Shown: positions 8,220 to 19,643, numbered from the stretch's first letter. The stretch: DNA of 64,000 nt from Terrimicrobium sacchariphilum (GCF_001613545.1 NZ_BDCO01000003.1:1-64000), one strand, 5' to 3'. Made by a program: numbers and translations. Notes: a model not told the origin generated them from the sequence alone.

Positions 8220-11200
8220 TTGAAACTCCTCCGCTCCATGATCGTCCGCCGCCTGAGCCGTCCCACCGGACTGCTCATTGCGGCGCTCGGCCTGCTCGCC
8301 CTGGCCCACCTCGGCTACGCTGGCGACATCCTGCGCGGTGGAGTATCTTCGACCGGACGGAAAAACGCGGACGCCCGCGCGGGAGCCGGAGCAGAAGCAG
8401 CCACGGTGACCAAGGCCAATGCCAAAGATCGTCTGGCCCGTACCACCCAGGCGCTCGCATCTGTTCAAGCGATGCAGGCCAAGGCTCGGGCGAGTGCTGC
8501 CGGAACCGTCGTTCCCGAAGGACTGCAGCCCGGCGGGTTGGAAGTTTTGACCGGTGCCAATGCCCGGTGGGATGGTGCCGATTCCCCCACCCAGAGCGGG
8601 AGCCTCGTTACGATCAAGCAGCGAGATACCCAGGCCCTTTTGCACTGGAAGACCTTCAACGTCGGGCAGAATACGACCGTCAAGTTCGACCAGAGCGCGG
8701 GCAAGGACGACGCGAGCAAGTGGATAGTCTTCAACAAGGTTTTTGACCTAACGGGCAAGCCATCGCAAATCCGGGGCCAGATTCAGGCTGAGGGACAAGT
8801 CTATATCATCAACCAAAATGGCATCGTTTTTGGCGCAGGTTCCCAGGTGAATACCCGTGCACTTGTGGCCTCTTCGCTGCCGATCAACAACAATCTCGTC
8901 CAGCGCGGACTCTTGAACAATGCCGCCTCGCAGTTCCTCTTCACCAACATCGAAGATGCGGGGCAGGGCGATGTTCCGACATTTACCCCCGATGTTCCCC
9001 TGACGCCGGATAAGCGGGTTGGTGGTGTGGTGGTAGAGGCTGGCGCCACCATCAGCTCCCCGCTCAATGCGGAGGGGAACGGTGGTCGTATCATGCTCGT
9101 GGGTGCTAATGTCTCGAATGCTGGCACCCTCTACGCACCGGCAGGCCAGGTCATCATGGCCGCCGGCTTGCAGGTCGGCGTGGGAGCGCACTCCACGGAC
9201 GACCCCAGCCTGCGCGGACTGGATGTTTATGTCGGCGAGGTGGGAGATTATGCGGCTGCAGCGACCAATTCGGGCATCATTTCCGTTCCCCGCGGGCATG
9301 CGTTCCTGACAGGCAAGCAGGTTGAGCAAATGGGGGTCATTGACAGTTCGACCTCGGTGGCTCTTAACGGTCGCATCGACCTCATTGCCGCTTACGGAGC
9401 CGTACGAGTTATCTCGACCGGTTCCGATATCAAGGCGCCGTTTCGTTTCACCCAGTCCGGTGTGGTTACTTTTGGTTCGGATAGTGTGACGCGAATCCTT
9501 CCAGAATCCGCAAGCTCGGAGAAGACGGTGGGGCTCGAACTGGCTCTCCCCAGTCTAGTTAATGTCCAGGGATACGCGATCAACCTTGGTCGGAATGCAA
9601 CCATCCTTGCTCCGGGCGCGAAACTTCCGACCGGGGAGGATGTCGTCAAACCGCTGAGTTATCTCGATCCGCTCGCCGCAGGCATCCAGCTGTCAGCCGG
9701 GTCGTTTCGCAGCACCGACGGAACCTTCATGTATTCCGGTGGCCAGGTCTTTCTCGCCTCCGGGTCATTGATCGACGCCTCCGGCACCGCCGGGGCTGCC
9801 AGCCAGGTCAACCAGAATATCCTTAACCTCTCGCTACGAAGCGGGGAACTGGCGGATTCACCCCTCCAGCGCGATGGATTTGTGCGCGGCCTTTCCATCA
9901 CGGTCGATGTGCGGCGCACCGGCACCTACAATGGCCGCGACTGGATTGGCACTCCGTTGGCCGATGTCACCGGCTTTGCCGACCTGATCGAGCGCAATGT
10001 TGATCAACTCACCGTTGCTGGCGGCACTGTCCAGATCAAATCGGGAGGTTCCTTCGTCGCGCAAAAAGGAAGTATTATTGATGTTTCTGGCGGATGGACT
10101 GATTACCAGGCGGGCACCTCGTTCCGAACGACACGCCTCATGTCCAGCGGGCAGCTCATCAACATCGAGGACGCCACCCCGGATCGCCTCTACGACGGCG
10201 TTTACACTGGCCTTTCGATGAAGACGCATCAGAAATGGGGCGTCTCCCGGACCTACGCCACACCGCTTGCGCCGCTCGGAGCGGATTCCGGCCAGGCGTA
10301 TATCCAAGGAGCGGATGCGGGAACGATCGTCATCGAGGCTCCCTCGATGATTCTCGATGGCGACATGCTGGGCCGCAGCGTCATCGGCCCGCGCCAGATT
10401 CGCACCTCCTCGTTTTCCAGCAGCCTGCCTGCCCAGTCCTCGGTCGCTCTGCGTTTCCGCTCTCAATACCTTTACGGCGCGGATATTCTCGACGCATCGC
10501 CAACGCCGCCCACCGTGCTGCTCCAGGCAGGTTCTTCCTCCTCGACCTTGTCCGCGTTTTCCGTGAATGCCTCGGGCGAGCCTGCCGCGATTCCTCATGA
10601 TCGCCAGGAAACAGTCAACATCTCTCCCTCGCTCTTTGGGGAGTCAGGATTCGGTTCCGTGGAGATTGAAAACATGGAGGGCGATATTAACGTTCCCAAG
10701 GGAGTTGTTGTTCAAACCCGGGAAGGCGGCAGCCTTAAGCTCTCGGCGGCGAATGTCTCCGTGCAGGGCAGCATCATTTCCCCGGGTGGCTCCATCACTG
10801 TATCCGCCTACAATTATTCGCCCTTTGCCGCAGCGCTGCTGCGCAAGACCGTGGTGTCCGCCACCGATCTCCCTGCACGGGCCGATCATGGGCGCATCGA
10901 CGTCGCCGCCGGGTCCGTCATTTCCGCGGCGGGTACGGTGATCGACGAGCGTGCGGCCGCAGTGGAGCAGGCATTGTCTCCCATCGCCCAGAATGGCGGC
11001 ACGATTTCGCTTTCCGGCTATGATGTTTCCATCGCCCGTGGCAGCACTCTGGATGTCTCGGGTGGTATGACAGTGAGCCCGACCGGCAAGTTCTCCTTTG
11101 GCAACGGCGGACAATTGACGATCGCGGCCGGACAGGATCTTTCGCTCGCATCCGTCCTGGGCGGGGAACTGAAGCTTAACGGAACCCTGCTCGGATACTC

Positions 11201-14200
11201 CGCCGTGAAGGGCGGCACGCTCAGCATCACGGCCCCGCTGATTCAGGTCGGGGGTGCCAGTCCATACAAGGAGGCTTTTGTGGTGCAGCCGGAGTTCTTT
11301 AGCCAGGGCGGTTTCAACTCCTTCAAGCTCACCGGCATCGGGATGAAGCTCGCGGGCAGCCAGCCGGAGGATTTTGTGCCCGCGGTATTCATCGCACCGG
11401 GAACGATCATCGCACCGAGAGCGCAGGCGACCGTGGTCCAGCCTTTGCAACCGGGCCAGATGAATGTGGCTTACACCAGGGAGGTGCTTCCCGATGGCGT
11501 GCGACAGCCGGTTGATCTGGAGTTTTCGGCCCCGGGCGTCACCAACGCCTTCGATTCCAATGTCATGGACGTTCGCGGCGATATTGTCTTTTCGCCCGGC
11601 GCGAAAATCCTGGCTGATCCCGGCTCCGACATCACCTTTCGAGGCAATACCGTCTCGATCTTTGGCAGCGTCTATGCGCCTGGAGGGTCGATCACGATCG
11701 TTGGCAGAAACTCCTTCCCATATTCCTATTTTGGCAGTTCGGTCCTTCCCACCACGGCCAGAGCCACTGTCTATCTGGCTCCCTCTGCCTATCTGAGCAC
11801 TGCTGGCGCGGCCGTTTATGCGCCTGATCCTTTCGGCCGCCGGGTTGGTACTGTCTTTGGCGGTGGCGCTATCGCGATTTCCGGCAATATCTACGCGGAC
11901 GAGCAAGCCACCCTTGATGTGTCCGGTGCGAGCGGAGTCTTCGACCTCACTCTGGCGGAACTCGGTTTATCCGCCACAGCGGAGCAAATGACACGCAGCG
12001 GCGTGACCGCGACCCCGTATGGGTTCCTGGGATACGCCAAGCGGCTTGAAACCAACGCAGGCTCTATCACGCTGACCGGTGGCGAGATGCTCTACGCGCA
12101 CGCCAGACTCATCGGCCAGCCCGGCGGAGATTCCGCGCTTGGCGGTTCCCTCTCGGTTTCATCCGGGCGGTTCTATCCGACAGATGACAAGACCTCAGCG
12201 GATCTGAATCTCCTGGTCACCCAGAACGACACCCACAACATTCAGGCGATTAAGAAGGTGGGGGACTCGTTGCGTTCGACGTCGGGCGCTGCTCTCCTCG
12301 GAGGCGGTTTTTTCTCCGTCGATACTTTTGACAACGGCGGGTTTGCTTCTCTGACTCTCGGCGGCAACGTGCAGTTCTCCGGCCCGGTTACGATCTCCGC
12401 AGCCAAGGAAATTCGCGTCGCCCGAGGCGGTGTGCTCGCCGCAGACGCGCATGTCGATCTGACTGCTCCCTACGTGGCTCTCGGGCAGGCCTACCGCGCC
12501 CCGTCGCTGCCGACGGAGACGTTCAGCTACTTTACCAAGACCGTGGGAACGACCACGGGGGAGTATAACTTTTCCCCCACCTTTGGCTCTGGCTCCCTCG
12601 TCGTCAAAGCCGACCTGATCGATCTCGGCGCGCTCTCGTTCCAGGGTGTTGGGGACATCACTCTTGACGCCGCAGGTGGGCAGATCCGGGGAGGCGGTCC
12701 CGTGGATTTTTCAGGCAATCTCGTGATGCGCGCCGCGGCCATCTATCCGGTGAGTGGCCTCGACTTCGCCATTTACGGATACAATTACACCCAGGGAGGC
12801 GCCTCGAAGGGCAGTGTGGTCTCGATCGAGCGGGCGGGCTTCACCCAGTCGCCGCTTTCCGCGCAGGGTAGACTCGCCATCTATGCGGCGACCATTAACC
12901 AGTCCGGCGTTCTGCTTGCTCCCTTCGGACAGATCGCTCTTGGCTGGGATGGAGTCGGCACCGCCCCGGTCGACCCGATCGCCCGGACGGCTGCGACCAT
13001 TCCGACCGCTTCGCAAGTCAACCTCGGCGCGGGCAGCGTGACATCGGTCGCCGGTCTCGATTACGTCACCGGCCAGCCGTTGCTCGTCCCCTACGGTCTC
13101 AACCCCGACGGCCTTGCCTGGCTCGATCCGTCAGGGTTTGACATCACCTCGACCGGATTGTCGGGCAAATCGGTTTCTCTCGCTGGCTCGTCGGTAAACT
13201 TCTCAAGCGGAGCCACCATCGACATGCGCGGCGGCGGCGATCTCTTCTCGTACCGCTGGGTGCAGGGCAACGGCGGATCGAAGGACATTCTCGCCTCCGA
13301 GGACAGCTTTGCCATCGTTCCGGGCTACACCAGCAATTTTGCCCCTTACGCGCCCTTCAATACCTCCGCGGCAGCCACCGCGCTGGATGGCGATCCCGGC
13401 TACGTCAACAGCAAGCTTTCGGTTGGAGACTCGATCTACCTCCAGGCCAGCGCCGGTCTGCCCGCCGGGGAATACACCTTGCTGCCCGCGCGATATGCCC
13501 TGCTTCCGGGAGCATTCCTGGTCAGCCGCAAGTCTGCCAGCGTGATCGGCTCCTATCAGTTTGAGGACGGTTCCAGCACTGTGCCGGGTTATACCTTCAA
13601 TTCGGCGCAAAAGGAAGCCAGCCGCGGAAAGATCTTCTCCCAGTTTGAAGTGCTTCCCTCCTCGGTGGTCGCGTCGCGGGCGGAGTACGAGGTCTACAGC
13701 GCGAATGCGTTCTTTTCAAATGTCGCCGCGGAGCGCGAGCAGGTCGTGTCTCCCATCCCGGCGGATGCCGGCCAGCTCGTCTTCCGCGCCATCTCGAGCC
13801 TGAATATCGCTGGCCGCCTCCAGGCGGCGCCGGATCTGGGCGGCCGGGGCTCGCTGGTCGATATCAGTGCTCAAGCTCCGATCGTGATCGGGGGAGCCAA
13901 TACTACGGTTAGCGCCGGGTCGATCTTCCTCGATGCGGCCCGGCTTTCCTCGCTGGGTGCGGAAAGCCTCCTCATCGGCGGCTTCCGTACTGCCGGTTCG
14001 ACCGGCACCTCGGTGACCACCACAGCCACCAGCATCCGGGTTGATAATGCCGGATCGCCCCTCTACGCGCCCGAGGTTATTCTCACGACCACCGGCGAAC
14101 TGCGACTCGTTTCCGGATCGCAGGTTTATTCCACCGGCAGCCTCACACGACCGGCGGAGAAGCTCCTGCTCTCCGGCGACGGTGCGCTGTTGCGGGTATC

Positions 14201-17200
14201 CAGCGATGCCTCCGCCGACATGCTGCGTACGGGATTCACCGGCGCGCTCGCTCCCTCGCTCGTCTTGGAGGCGGGATCAGCAGTCTCCGGCAGTGGCGTC
14301 ATTCTTGACTCGTCCAACGCCATGAAGCTCGATCCCAATGCCATTATCACTGCTGAGGCGATCTCTCTCAACAGCGGGCAGGTGACCATTCTTCTTAATG
14401 CCCCCGGCACCGTGGCAGCGACCAACGGACTCATTCTTTCCGGGTCCCTGCTTTCCAACTTCGAGTCCTCTTCCCGCAAGTCTCTCCTGAGCTACTCGTC
14501 TCTCGACATCTATGGCACTGGGACGATTGGTGGCAACGGAAGCCTCTCCATCCGCGCGGCTCAGATTCGCGGGTACAACCAGGGAGTCGGCGGCTCCGTC
14601 CATGTCGTTGCAGATACTCTGTCTCTGGATAACTCCCAGAATGGAACCGTCCTCGCGGGAGCGGGATCGACCGGCGGCAATCTCGTCTTTGATACGGGTG
14701 TCGTCACGCTGGGAACGAACACGGTTTCGATTAGTGGATTTGGCAATACGACGATCAATGCGAGCGGCGGGGTCATTGGCTCGGGCTCGGGCGGCCTCAG
14801 TACAGCGGGCCGTCTCACCATCGCCGCACCTCTGATTGCCGGTGCCAAGGGCGCGACCCAGAGCATCACTGCTGGAGGTCAGCTGGTGCTGACCAGTCTC
14901 GCCGGGGGCTCTGCGACTGTCACCTCAGGTCTTGGCGCCAGCATGTCGTTCACTGGTTCCAGTGTCGCAGCCGACACGGATATCGTGCTCCCCAGCGGAG
15001 CCGTTACTCTCGCATCCACGGCGGGCGGCATTGAGGTCAATGGGCTGATCGACGTTAGCGGAATCTCGCGGGATTTCTACGACGTGACGGAGTACACGGA
15101 CGCGGGCTCTATCTCCCTTGCCGCTGTGGGCGGGGATGTCGTCATCGGATCTTCCGGTCAGATCAACGTTTCCTCCGCTGCCGGAGGTGGTAATGCGGGA
15201 ACACTCAGCATCAGTGCACCCCAGGGCGTCTTCACCTCGGCAGGATCTCTTGTTGGGTCAGCCGGGGCGGGGTGGAGGTCCGGCACCTTCATTCTCGATA
15301 TCTCCGCCTTGCCGACCCTTTCCTCGGTAAATCAGAGTTTCAGCGCGGATGACTTTAATTATGAGCGTTCCTTCCGGGTTCGCACCGGCATTGTCACAGT
15401 GGACGGCACCTCGAAGGCTCGTAAGTTCACACTCGCTGCCGATCAAGGCGATGTCACCGTGACTGGTTCGATCATGGCCAATGGGGAGACCGGGGGTGCG
15501 ATTGCCCTTTACGCGCATGGAAGTCTTACCTTGTCCAATGGCTCGCTCCTCGATGCCTCTGGTCGCTACTTCAGCAGCGCGGGCAAAGGCGGTTCCGTCG
15601 ATCTGAGTGCCGGAGCGACCTACAATGGCGTGGCTGGCACTGGCACACTCGATATTTTGGGCGGATCAAAGATCGATCTTTCGGTGGCCGCTCTCGATGT
15701 GGGTTCGCGCCCGAGTTCCTTCTACGGAGATTACAGTGGGGTCCTCCATTTGCGCGCCCCGCAGATTACGGGGAGCACGGACCTTGCCTTGAGTCCTGTG
15801 AGGGGAGCCATTTTCGGAGCCTCAGCCATCATCGTCGAGGGCTACCGTGTCTTTGATCTGACTTCCGTTTCGGGATTGATCTCGGCCACGGGCTCGACCG
15901 TACAAGCCCAGGGAGGTGCGATAACCTCGGCCAATGTCAATGTGCGGGAAAGCATCCGCCAGAACGGCGTCCTTTTCGGCGGAAACGATGTGGCGATTTC
16001 CTCCCGCCTCTTCACCGGAGCCAACGCCGGTCTCGCCAGCATCGCCGTCATCTCGCCGGGAGCGGAGATCGTCAACCGCAACGCCAACGGCAACATCACC
16101 CTGGGAACCACGACCTCGACCACTTCGCAGGATTGGAATCTCTCGACCTACCGCTTCGGCTCGAAGAGCGCTCCTGGCATCATCACGATGCGTACGGCGG
16201 GCAATCTGGTCTTTTACAATACCATGAGCGACGGCTTCCAGGCCGTGACCGCTGCCGCCGATAACGGCTGGTCGACCATGTGGCTGGCTCCGCTCATGGC
16301 GCGAAACAATCTGCTGCCCGGCAACGTGCAGTCATACTCCTATAATCTGGCCGCAGGTGCGGACCTGACTTCGGCCAATATCCTCGGCGTGCTGCCCATG
16401 ACCAGCCTCGGTAGCGAGCTCGGTTCTGTCCAGATCGGCAAAAACCTCGGTCAGGCAATCGGAACCACCGGAGCCAATGCGACGACGGCCCGCATTATCG
16501 GCAGTTCGTCGACCGCTGCGAATAACTTCAACGTCATCCGCACCGGAACCGGCGACATCAATATCGCCGCCGGCCGTGACGTGCAGTTGCTCAACCAGTT
16601 CGCCACCATCTACACTGCAGGCGTCCGGGTCGCTTCCTCAGACTCGATCTACACAGCCGGGGACTTCTCCGTCCCGGTGCTCATTGACCAGGACGGGTTC
16701 CTGGCTGGAACGACGCAGGGCGCTCTCGGCAACTACCAGCAGGTTTATCCGGCGCAGTACTCCATGGCGGGCGGCAACGTCTCTGTCTTCGCCCAGCGAA
16801 ACATCGGGCACTACACCCGCAATGGCTCAAGCACGACGCTTATCGCCGACTCCAGCCGCCAGATCCCGACGAACTGGCTCATGCGCCGAAGCTACATTGA
16901 CGGTTCCGGAAGTTACGGCTCCTTCACGGCCTCGGGCAACGGTACCTCCATCACCGATCCCTCTGCCTCGACTTCCTGGTGGGTGGACTTCAGCAACTTC
17001 TTCGAAGGTGTCGGTGCTCTCGGCGGTGGCAATGTGACGCTCAAGGCTCTTCAGGATGTCGTGAACGTCGATGCCGTGGCTCCGACCAACGCCCGCGCTC
17101 CCAAGGGGCTGGCCGATGCCACCCTTCTGCTCGAGCTCGGTGGCGGTGATGTCACTGTCTCGGCCGGGCGCAATATCGACGGTGGCATCTATTACGTTGA

Positions 17201-19643
17201 GAATGGCGTCGGCACGCTCACTGCGGGGGGACAGATCAAGACCAACTCCACCCGCTCGCCCTCCCTCGGCCTCATCAAGAGCCTTACCTCGCCCGAGGTG
17301 CTCGACGAGAATACCTGGCTCCCGACCACTCTCTTCGCTGGCAAGGCGACCTTCAATGTCTCCGCTCGCGGCAATGTTCTCTTGGGACCGACGCTCAATG
17401 CCTTCCTCGTTCCGCAGGGATTGACCAATCGCTATTGGTATCGATCCGCCTTCTCCACCTATGGCGCAGATTCCTCCGTCAACGTGTCGTCGCTCGGCGG
17501 ATCGGTGAATCTCCGCTATAACGCGATCCCACCGACCTCCAACACCTCGCTGCCGATCTTCCAGTACTGGCTCCAGCAGGAAAATCTCTATCGTTCCAGT
17601 GCGGGCAACACGATCGCGGCGGCCTACTACCCGTGGATTCGCCTGGGTGAGACTTCCGTCGATCCATTCAGTACGGCGGTAACCGTGCTTCCGCCCACGC
17701 TCGATGTCACGGCCTTCTCCGGCGATATTAACGTGGCGGGCAACCTAACCCTTTATCCGTCTGCCACGGGCAACCTATCGTTGAAAGCTGCCGGATCGAT
17801 CAACGGCCTCCAGAAGGTCGGCGTTTCCAACAACCTCAACGGCGCTCGCACGACGTTGTCGGGCTGGATGCCCTCCACCATCACCATTTCCGATGCCTCG
17901 CCGTCCTTGCTGCCAGGCGTCGCCTCGTCGACCTCCAACCTCGCGCGGTTCTCCAACACATCAAACCTCCTGTTGAGCAATCTCATCACAAGCTCGTCCG
18001 CGCTGTTCACCACCTTTGATCGCAGCTTCAAGGAGACTGCCACGACCACCAGCGTCATTCAGACCAAGCAGGCGCTCCATGCGTCAGGCCTCCTGCACGC
18101 GGCGGACTCCGAGCCGGTCAGGCTCTATGCCTCGGGCGGGGATATCCTGGATGTCACGCTCTTCGCGCCGAAACAGACGCGCATCATGGCTTCCAACGAC
18201 ATTCGAGATATCGCCTTCTACATCCAGAATGTTTCCGAGAATGACTACTCTCTCGTGCAGGCGGGTCGCGATATCGTCCTTTACGACGCCAACACCCCGG
18301 GACTCACTCAGGCCGCCGCCAGTGGCAGCGCCCTCTTGCCCACCTCGCTCATCCCGGCGGGAGATATCCAGATCAGCGGACCGGGCGCACTTGGAGTTTT
18401 CGCCGCTCGTAATATTGACCTCGGCGTCGGCTCTACCCGGAGCGACGGCACGGGCGTCGGTATCACAAGTATTGGCAACTCCCGCAACCCCTACCTCCCG
18501 TTCTCTGGTGCGGATGTGACGGTGGCGGCCGGCTTGAATGTTGAGGGCGCCACTCAGAGTCTCGACGTTGATGGTTTCCTGGCCAAGTTCGCAGCGGACG
18601 GCCCTGATTCATCCTATCTCTCGGAGGCGCTGGCTTCCATGGCGACCGATGGCGCGAAAAAGGACCTCGGCTCGCTGTCCGACGACGAAAAGCGCACGCT
18701 TGCCTTCAAGATTCTCTTCCAGATTCTGCGCGATACCGGTCGGGCGTATGCCACCGCCGGCAACTACGAGGCTGGGTTCTCCGCCCTTTCCGCCCTCATC
18801 GAAACCTCGGGAGAAGGAAATCTCAATCTCCGCGGTCGCGATGTGCGTACTCGCAACGACGGCGACATCACTCTCCTGGCCCCAGGCGGCAGCCTTTCGT
18901 TGGCCTCTTCCACCATTGGGAATCCGCTCGCTCCTCCGGGTATCGTCACCGAGCGGGGCGGTGCGATATCGATCCTTACTCAGGGCGACGTGGATCTTGG
19001 CATCGGGCGTATCTTTACCCTGCGCGGCGGCAATATCATCATCTGGTCTTCCGCAGGAGACATCGCGGCGGGCTCCTCGCCCAAGACCGTCCGATCCGCC
19101 CCGCCGACTCGCGTCGTCATCGATCCGCAGTCGGCCACCGTTGAGACCGACCTTGCTGGTCTCGCTACCGGCGGCGGTATCGGCGTGCTTGCCTCGGTCG
19201 TCGGCGTTCCTCCGGGAGACGTCGACCTTATTGCTCCGAATGGAGCGGTCGATGCGGGTGATGCGGGCATCCGCGCCACGGGCAACCTGAGCATCGCCGC
19301 GGTCAAGGTTCTGAACGCCGACAACATCTCCGTGGCGGGATCCACCACTGGCGTGCCCACCACTGCGCCTCCAGCCGCGCCGAATATCGCGGGCCTTTCC
19401 TCCGCATCGTCTGCCACCGCCGCCACCGCCAGCGCCTCCAGCGAAATGGCGAGCCAGAACAAGCAGCAGCCCGCTCAGGACGAGACGCCATCCATCATCA
19501 CAGTCGACGTTCTGGGGTATGGCGGCGGCGACGATGGCGCCGTGCCGGATGCGCGTTCGGCAACTCCGCAGGATGCCGCCCCGGCTGAAAAATCTCCCGA
19601 TGAAGACGACCCAAACAAACCTCGACCCACAGGTTCTGCCTAG
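8220..19643 (+). CDS. Giant filamentous haemagglutinin-like exoprotein (TpsA)
   Basis: A protein of about 3,807 residues. The start is either TTG at 8,220 or ATG at 8,238; the TTG sits 15 bases after the foldase stop. An N-terminal signal (about 10-36, LLIAALGLLALAHLGYAG) is followed by a Lys/Ala-rich stretch. The TPS domain covers about 100-265 and carries the signature NQNGI at residues 198-202 (family consensus NPNGI), preceded by HWKTFNVG and followed by NTRALVASS. The rest is a long beta-helix of irregular repeats rich in G, S, T and N with few charges. The acidic tail contains ITVDVLGYGGG, resembling the end of FHA-family proteins with DUF3739. No barrel is fused, so export needs the TpsB at the start of the operon. 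Likely a surface adhesin or fibre. Confidence 0.88.
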   Translation: MKLLRSMIVRRLSRPTGLLIAALGLLALAHLGYAGDILRGGVSSTGRKNADARAGAGAEAATVTKANAKDRLARTTQALASVQAMQAKARASAAGTVVPEGLQPGGLEVLTGANARWDGADSPTQSGSLVTIKQRDTQALLHWKTFNVGQNTTVKFDQSAGKDDASKWIVFNKVFDLTGKPSQIRGQIQAEGQVYIINQNGIVFGAGSQVNTRALVASSLPINNNLVQRGLLNNAASQFLFTNIEDAGQGDVPTFTPDVPLTPDKRVGGVVVEAGATISSPLNAEGNGGRIMLVGANVSNAGTLYAPAGQVIMAAGLQVGVGAHSTDDPSLRGLDVYVGEVGDYAAAATNSGIISVPRGHAFLTGKQVEQMGVIDSSTSVALNGRIDLIAAYGAVRVISTGSDIKAPFRFTQSGVVTFGSDSVTRILPESASSEKTVGLELALPSLVNVQGYAINLGRNATILAPGAKLPTGEDVVKPLSYLDPLAAGIQLSAGSFRSTDGTFMYSGGQVFLASGSLIDASGTAGAASQVNQNILNLSLRSGELADSPLQRDGFVRGLSITVDVRRTGTYNGRDWIGTPLADVTGFADLIERNVDQLTVAGGTVQIKSGGSFVAQKGSIIDVSGGWTDYQAGTSFRTTRLMSSGQLINIEDATPDRLYDGVYTGLSMKTHQKWGVSRTYATPLAPLGADSGQAYIQGADAGTIVIEAPSMILDGDMLGRSVIGPRQIRTSSFSSSLPAQSSVALRFRSQYLYGADILDASPTPPTVLLQAGSSSSTLSAFSVNASGEPAAIPHDRQETVNISPSLFGESGFGSVEIENMEGDINVPKGVVVQTREGGSLKLSAANVSVQGSIISPGGSITVSAYNYSPFAAALLRKTVVSATDLPARADHGRIDVAAGSVISAAGTVIDERAAAVEQALSPIAQNGGTISLSGYDVSIARGSTLDVSGGMTVSPTGKFSFGNGGQLTIAAGQDLSLASVLGGELKLNGTLLGYSAVKGGTLSITAPLIQVGGASPYKEAFVVQPEFFSQGGFNSFKLTGIGMKLAGSQPEDFVPAVFIAPGTIIAPRAQATVVQPLQPGQMNVAYTREVLPDGVRQPVDLEFSAPGVTNAFDSNVMDVRGDIVFSPGAKILADPGSDITFRGNTVSIFGSVYAPGGSITIVGRNSFPYSYFGSSVLPTTARATVYLAPSAYLSTAGAAVYAPDPFGRRVGTVFGGGAIAISGNIYADEQATLDVSGASGVFDLTLAELGLSATAEQMTRSGVTATPYGFLGYAKRLETNAGSITLTGGEMLYAHARLIGQPGGDSALGGSLSVSSGRFYPTDDKTSADLNLLVTQNDTHNIQAIKKVGDSLRSTSGAALLGGGFFSVDTFDNGGFASLTLGGNVQFSGPVTISAAKEIRVARGGVLAADAHVDLTAPYVALGQAYRAPSLPTETFSYFTKTVGTTTGEYNFSPTFGSGSLVVKADLIDLGALSFQGVGDITLDAAGGQIRGGGPVDFSGNLVMRAAAIYPVSGLDFAIYGYNYTQGGASKGSVVSIERAGFTQSPLSAQGRLAIYAATINQSGVLLAPFGQIALGWDGVGTAPVDPIARTAATIPTASQVNLGAGSVTSVAGLDYVTGQPLLVPYGLNPDGLAWLDPSGFDITSTGLSGKSVSLAGSSVNFSSGATIDMRGGGDLFSYRWVQGNGGSKDILASEDSFAIVPGYTSNFAPYAPFNTSAAATALDGDPGYVNSKLSVGDSIYLQASAGLPAGEYTLLPARYALLPGAFLVSRKSASVIGSYQFEDGSSTVPGYTFNSAQKEASRGKIFSQFEVLPSSVVASRAEYEVYSANAFFSNVAAEREQVVSPIPADAGQLVFRAISSLNIAGRLQAAPDLGGRGSLVDISAQAPIVIGGANTTVSAGSIFLDAARLSSLGAESLLIGGFRTAGSTGTSVTTTATSIRVDNAGSPLYAPEVILTTTGELRLVSGSQVYSTGSLTRPAEKLLLSGDGALLRVSSDASADMLRTGFTGALAPSLVLEAGSAVSGSGVILDSSNAMKLDPNAIITAEAISLNSGQVTILLNAPGTVAATNGLILSGSLLSNFESSSRKSLLSYSSLDIYGTGTIGGNGSLSIRAAQIRGYNQGVGGSVHVVADTLSLDNSQNGTVLAGAGSTGGNLVFDTGVVTLGTNTVSISGFGNTTINASGGVIGSGSGGLSTAGRLTIAAPLIAGAKGATQSITAGGQLVLTSLAGGSATVTSGLGASMSFTGSSVAADTDIVLPSGAVTLASTAGGIEVNGLIDVSGISRDFYDVTEYTDAGSISLAAVGGDVVIGSSGQINVSSAAGGGNAGTLSISAPQGVFTSAGSLVGSAGAGWRSGTFILDISALPTLSSVNQSFSADDFNYERSFRVRTGIVTVDGTSKARKFTLAADQGDVTVTGSIMANGETGGAIALYAHGSLTLSNGSLLDASGRYFSSAGKGGSVDLSAGATYNGVAGTGTLDILGGSKIDLSVAALDVGSRPSSFYGDYSGVLHLRAPQITGSTDLALSPVRGAIFGASAIIVEGYRVFDLTSVSGLISATGSTVQAQGGAITSANVNVRESIRQNGVLFGGNDVAISSRLFTGANAGLASIAVISPGAEIVNRNANGNITLGTTTSTTSQDWNLSTYRFGSKSAPGIITMRTAGNLVFYNTMSDGFQAVTAAADNGWSTMWLAPLMARNNLLPGNVQSYSYNLAAGADLTSANILGVLPMTSLGSELGSVQIGKNLGQAIGTTGANATTARIIGSSSTAANNFNVIRTGTGDINIAAGRDVQLLNQFATIYTAGVRVASSDSIYTAGDFSVPVLIDQDGFLAGTTQGALGNYQQVYPAQYSMAGGNVSVFAQRNIGHYTRNGSSTTLIADSSRQIPTNWLMRRSYIDGSGSYGSFTASGNGTSITDPSASTSWWVDFSNFFEGVGALGGGNVTLKALQDVVNVDAVAPTNARAPKGLADATLLLELGGGDVTVSAGRNIDGGIYYVENGVGTLTAGGQIKTNSTRSPSLGLIKSLTSPEVLDENTWLPTTLFAGKATFNVSARGNVLLGPTLNAFLVPQGLTNRYWYRSAFSTYGADSSVNVSSLGGSVNLRYNAIPPTSNTSLPIFQYWLQQENLYRSSAGNTIAAAYYPWIRLGETSVDPFSTAVTVLPPTLDVTAFSGDINVAGNLTLYPSATGNLSLKAAGSINGLQKVGVSNNLNGARTTLSGWMPSTITISDASPSLLPGVASSTSNLARFSNTSNLLLSNLITSSSALFTTFDRSFKETATTTSVIQTKQALHASGLLHAADSEPVRLYASGGDILDVTLFAPKQTRIMASNDIRDIAFYIQNVSENDYSLVQAGRDIVLYDANTPGLTQAAASGSALLPTSLIPAGDIQISGPGALGVFAARNIDLGVGSTRSDGTGVGITSIGNSRNPYLPFSGADVTVAAGLNVEGATQSLDVDGFLAKFAADGPDSSYLSEALASMATDGAKKDLGSLSDDEKRTLAFKILFQILRDTGRAYATAGNYEAGFSALSALIETSGEGNLNLRGRDVRTRNDGDITLLAPGGSLSLASSTIGNPLAPPGIVTERGGAISILTQGDVDLGIGRIFTLRGGNIIIWSSAGDIAAGSSPKTVRSAPPTRVVIDPQSATVETDLAGLATGGGIGVLASVVGVPPGDVDLIAPNGAVDAGDAGIRATGNLSIAAVKVLNADNISVAGSTTGVPTTAPPAAPNIAGLSSASSATAATASASSEMASQNKQQPAQDETPSIITVDVLGYGGGDDGAVPDARSATPQDAAPAEKSPDEDDPNKPRPTGSA

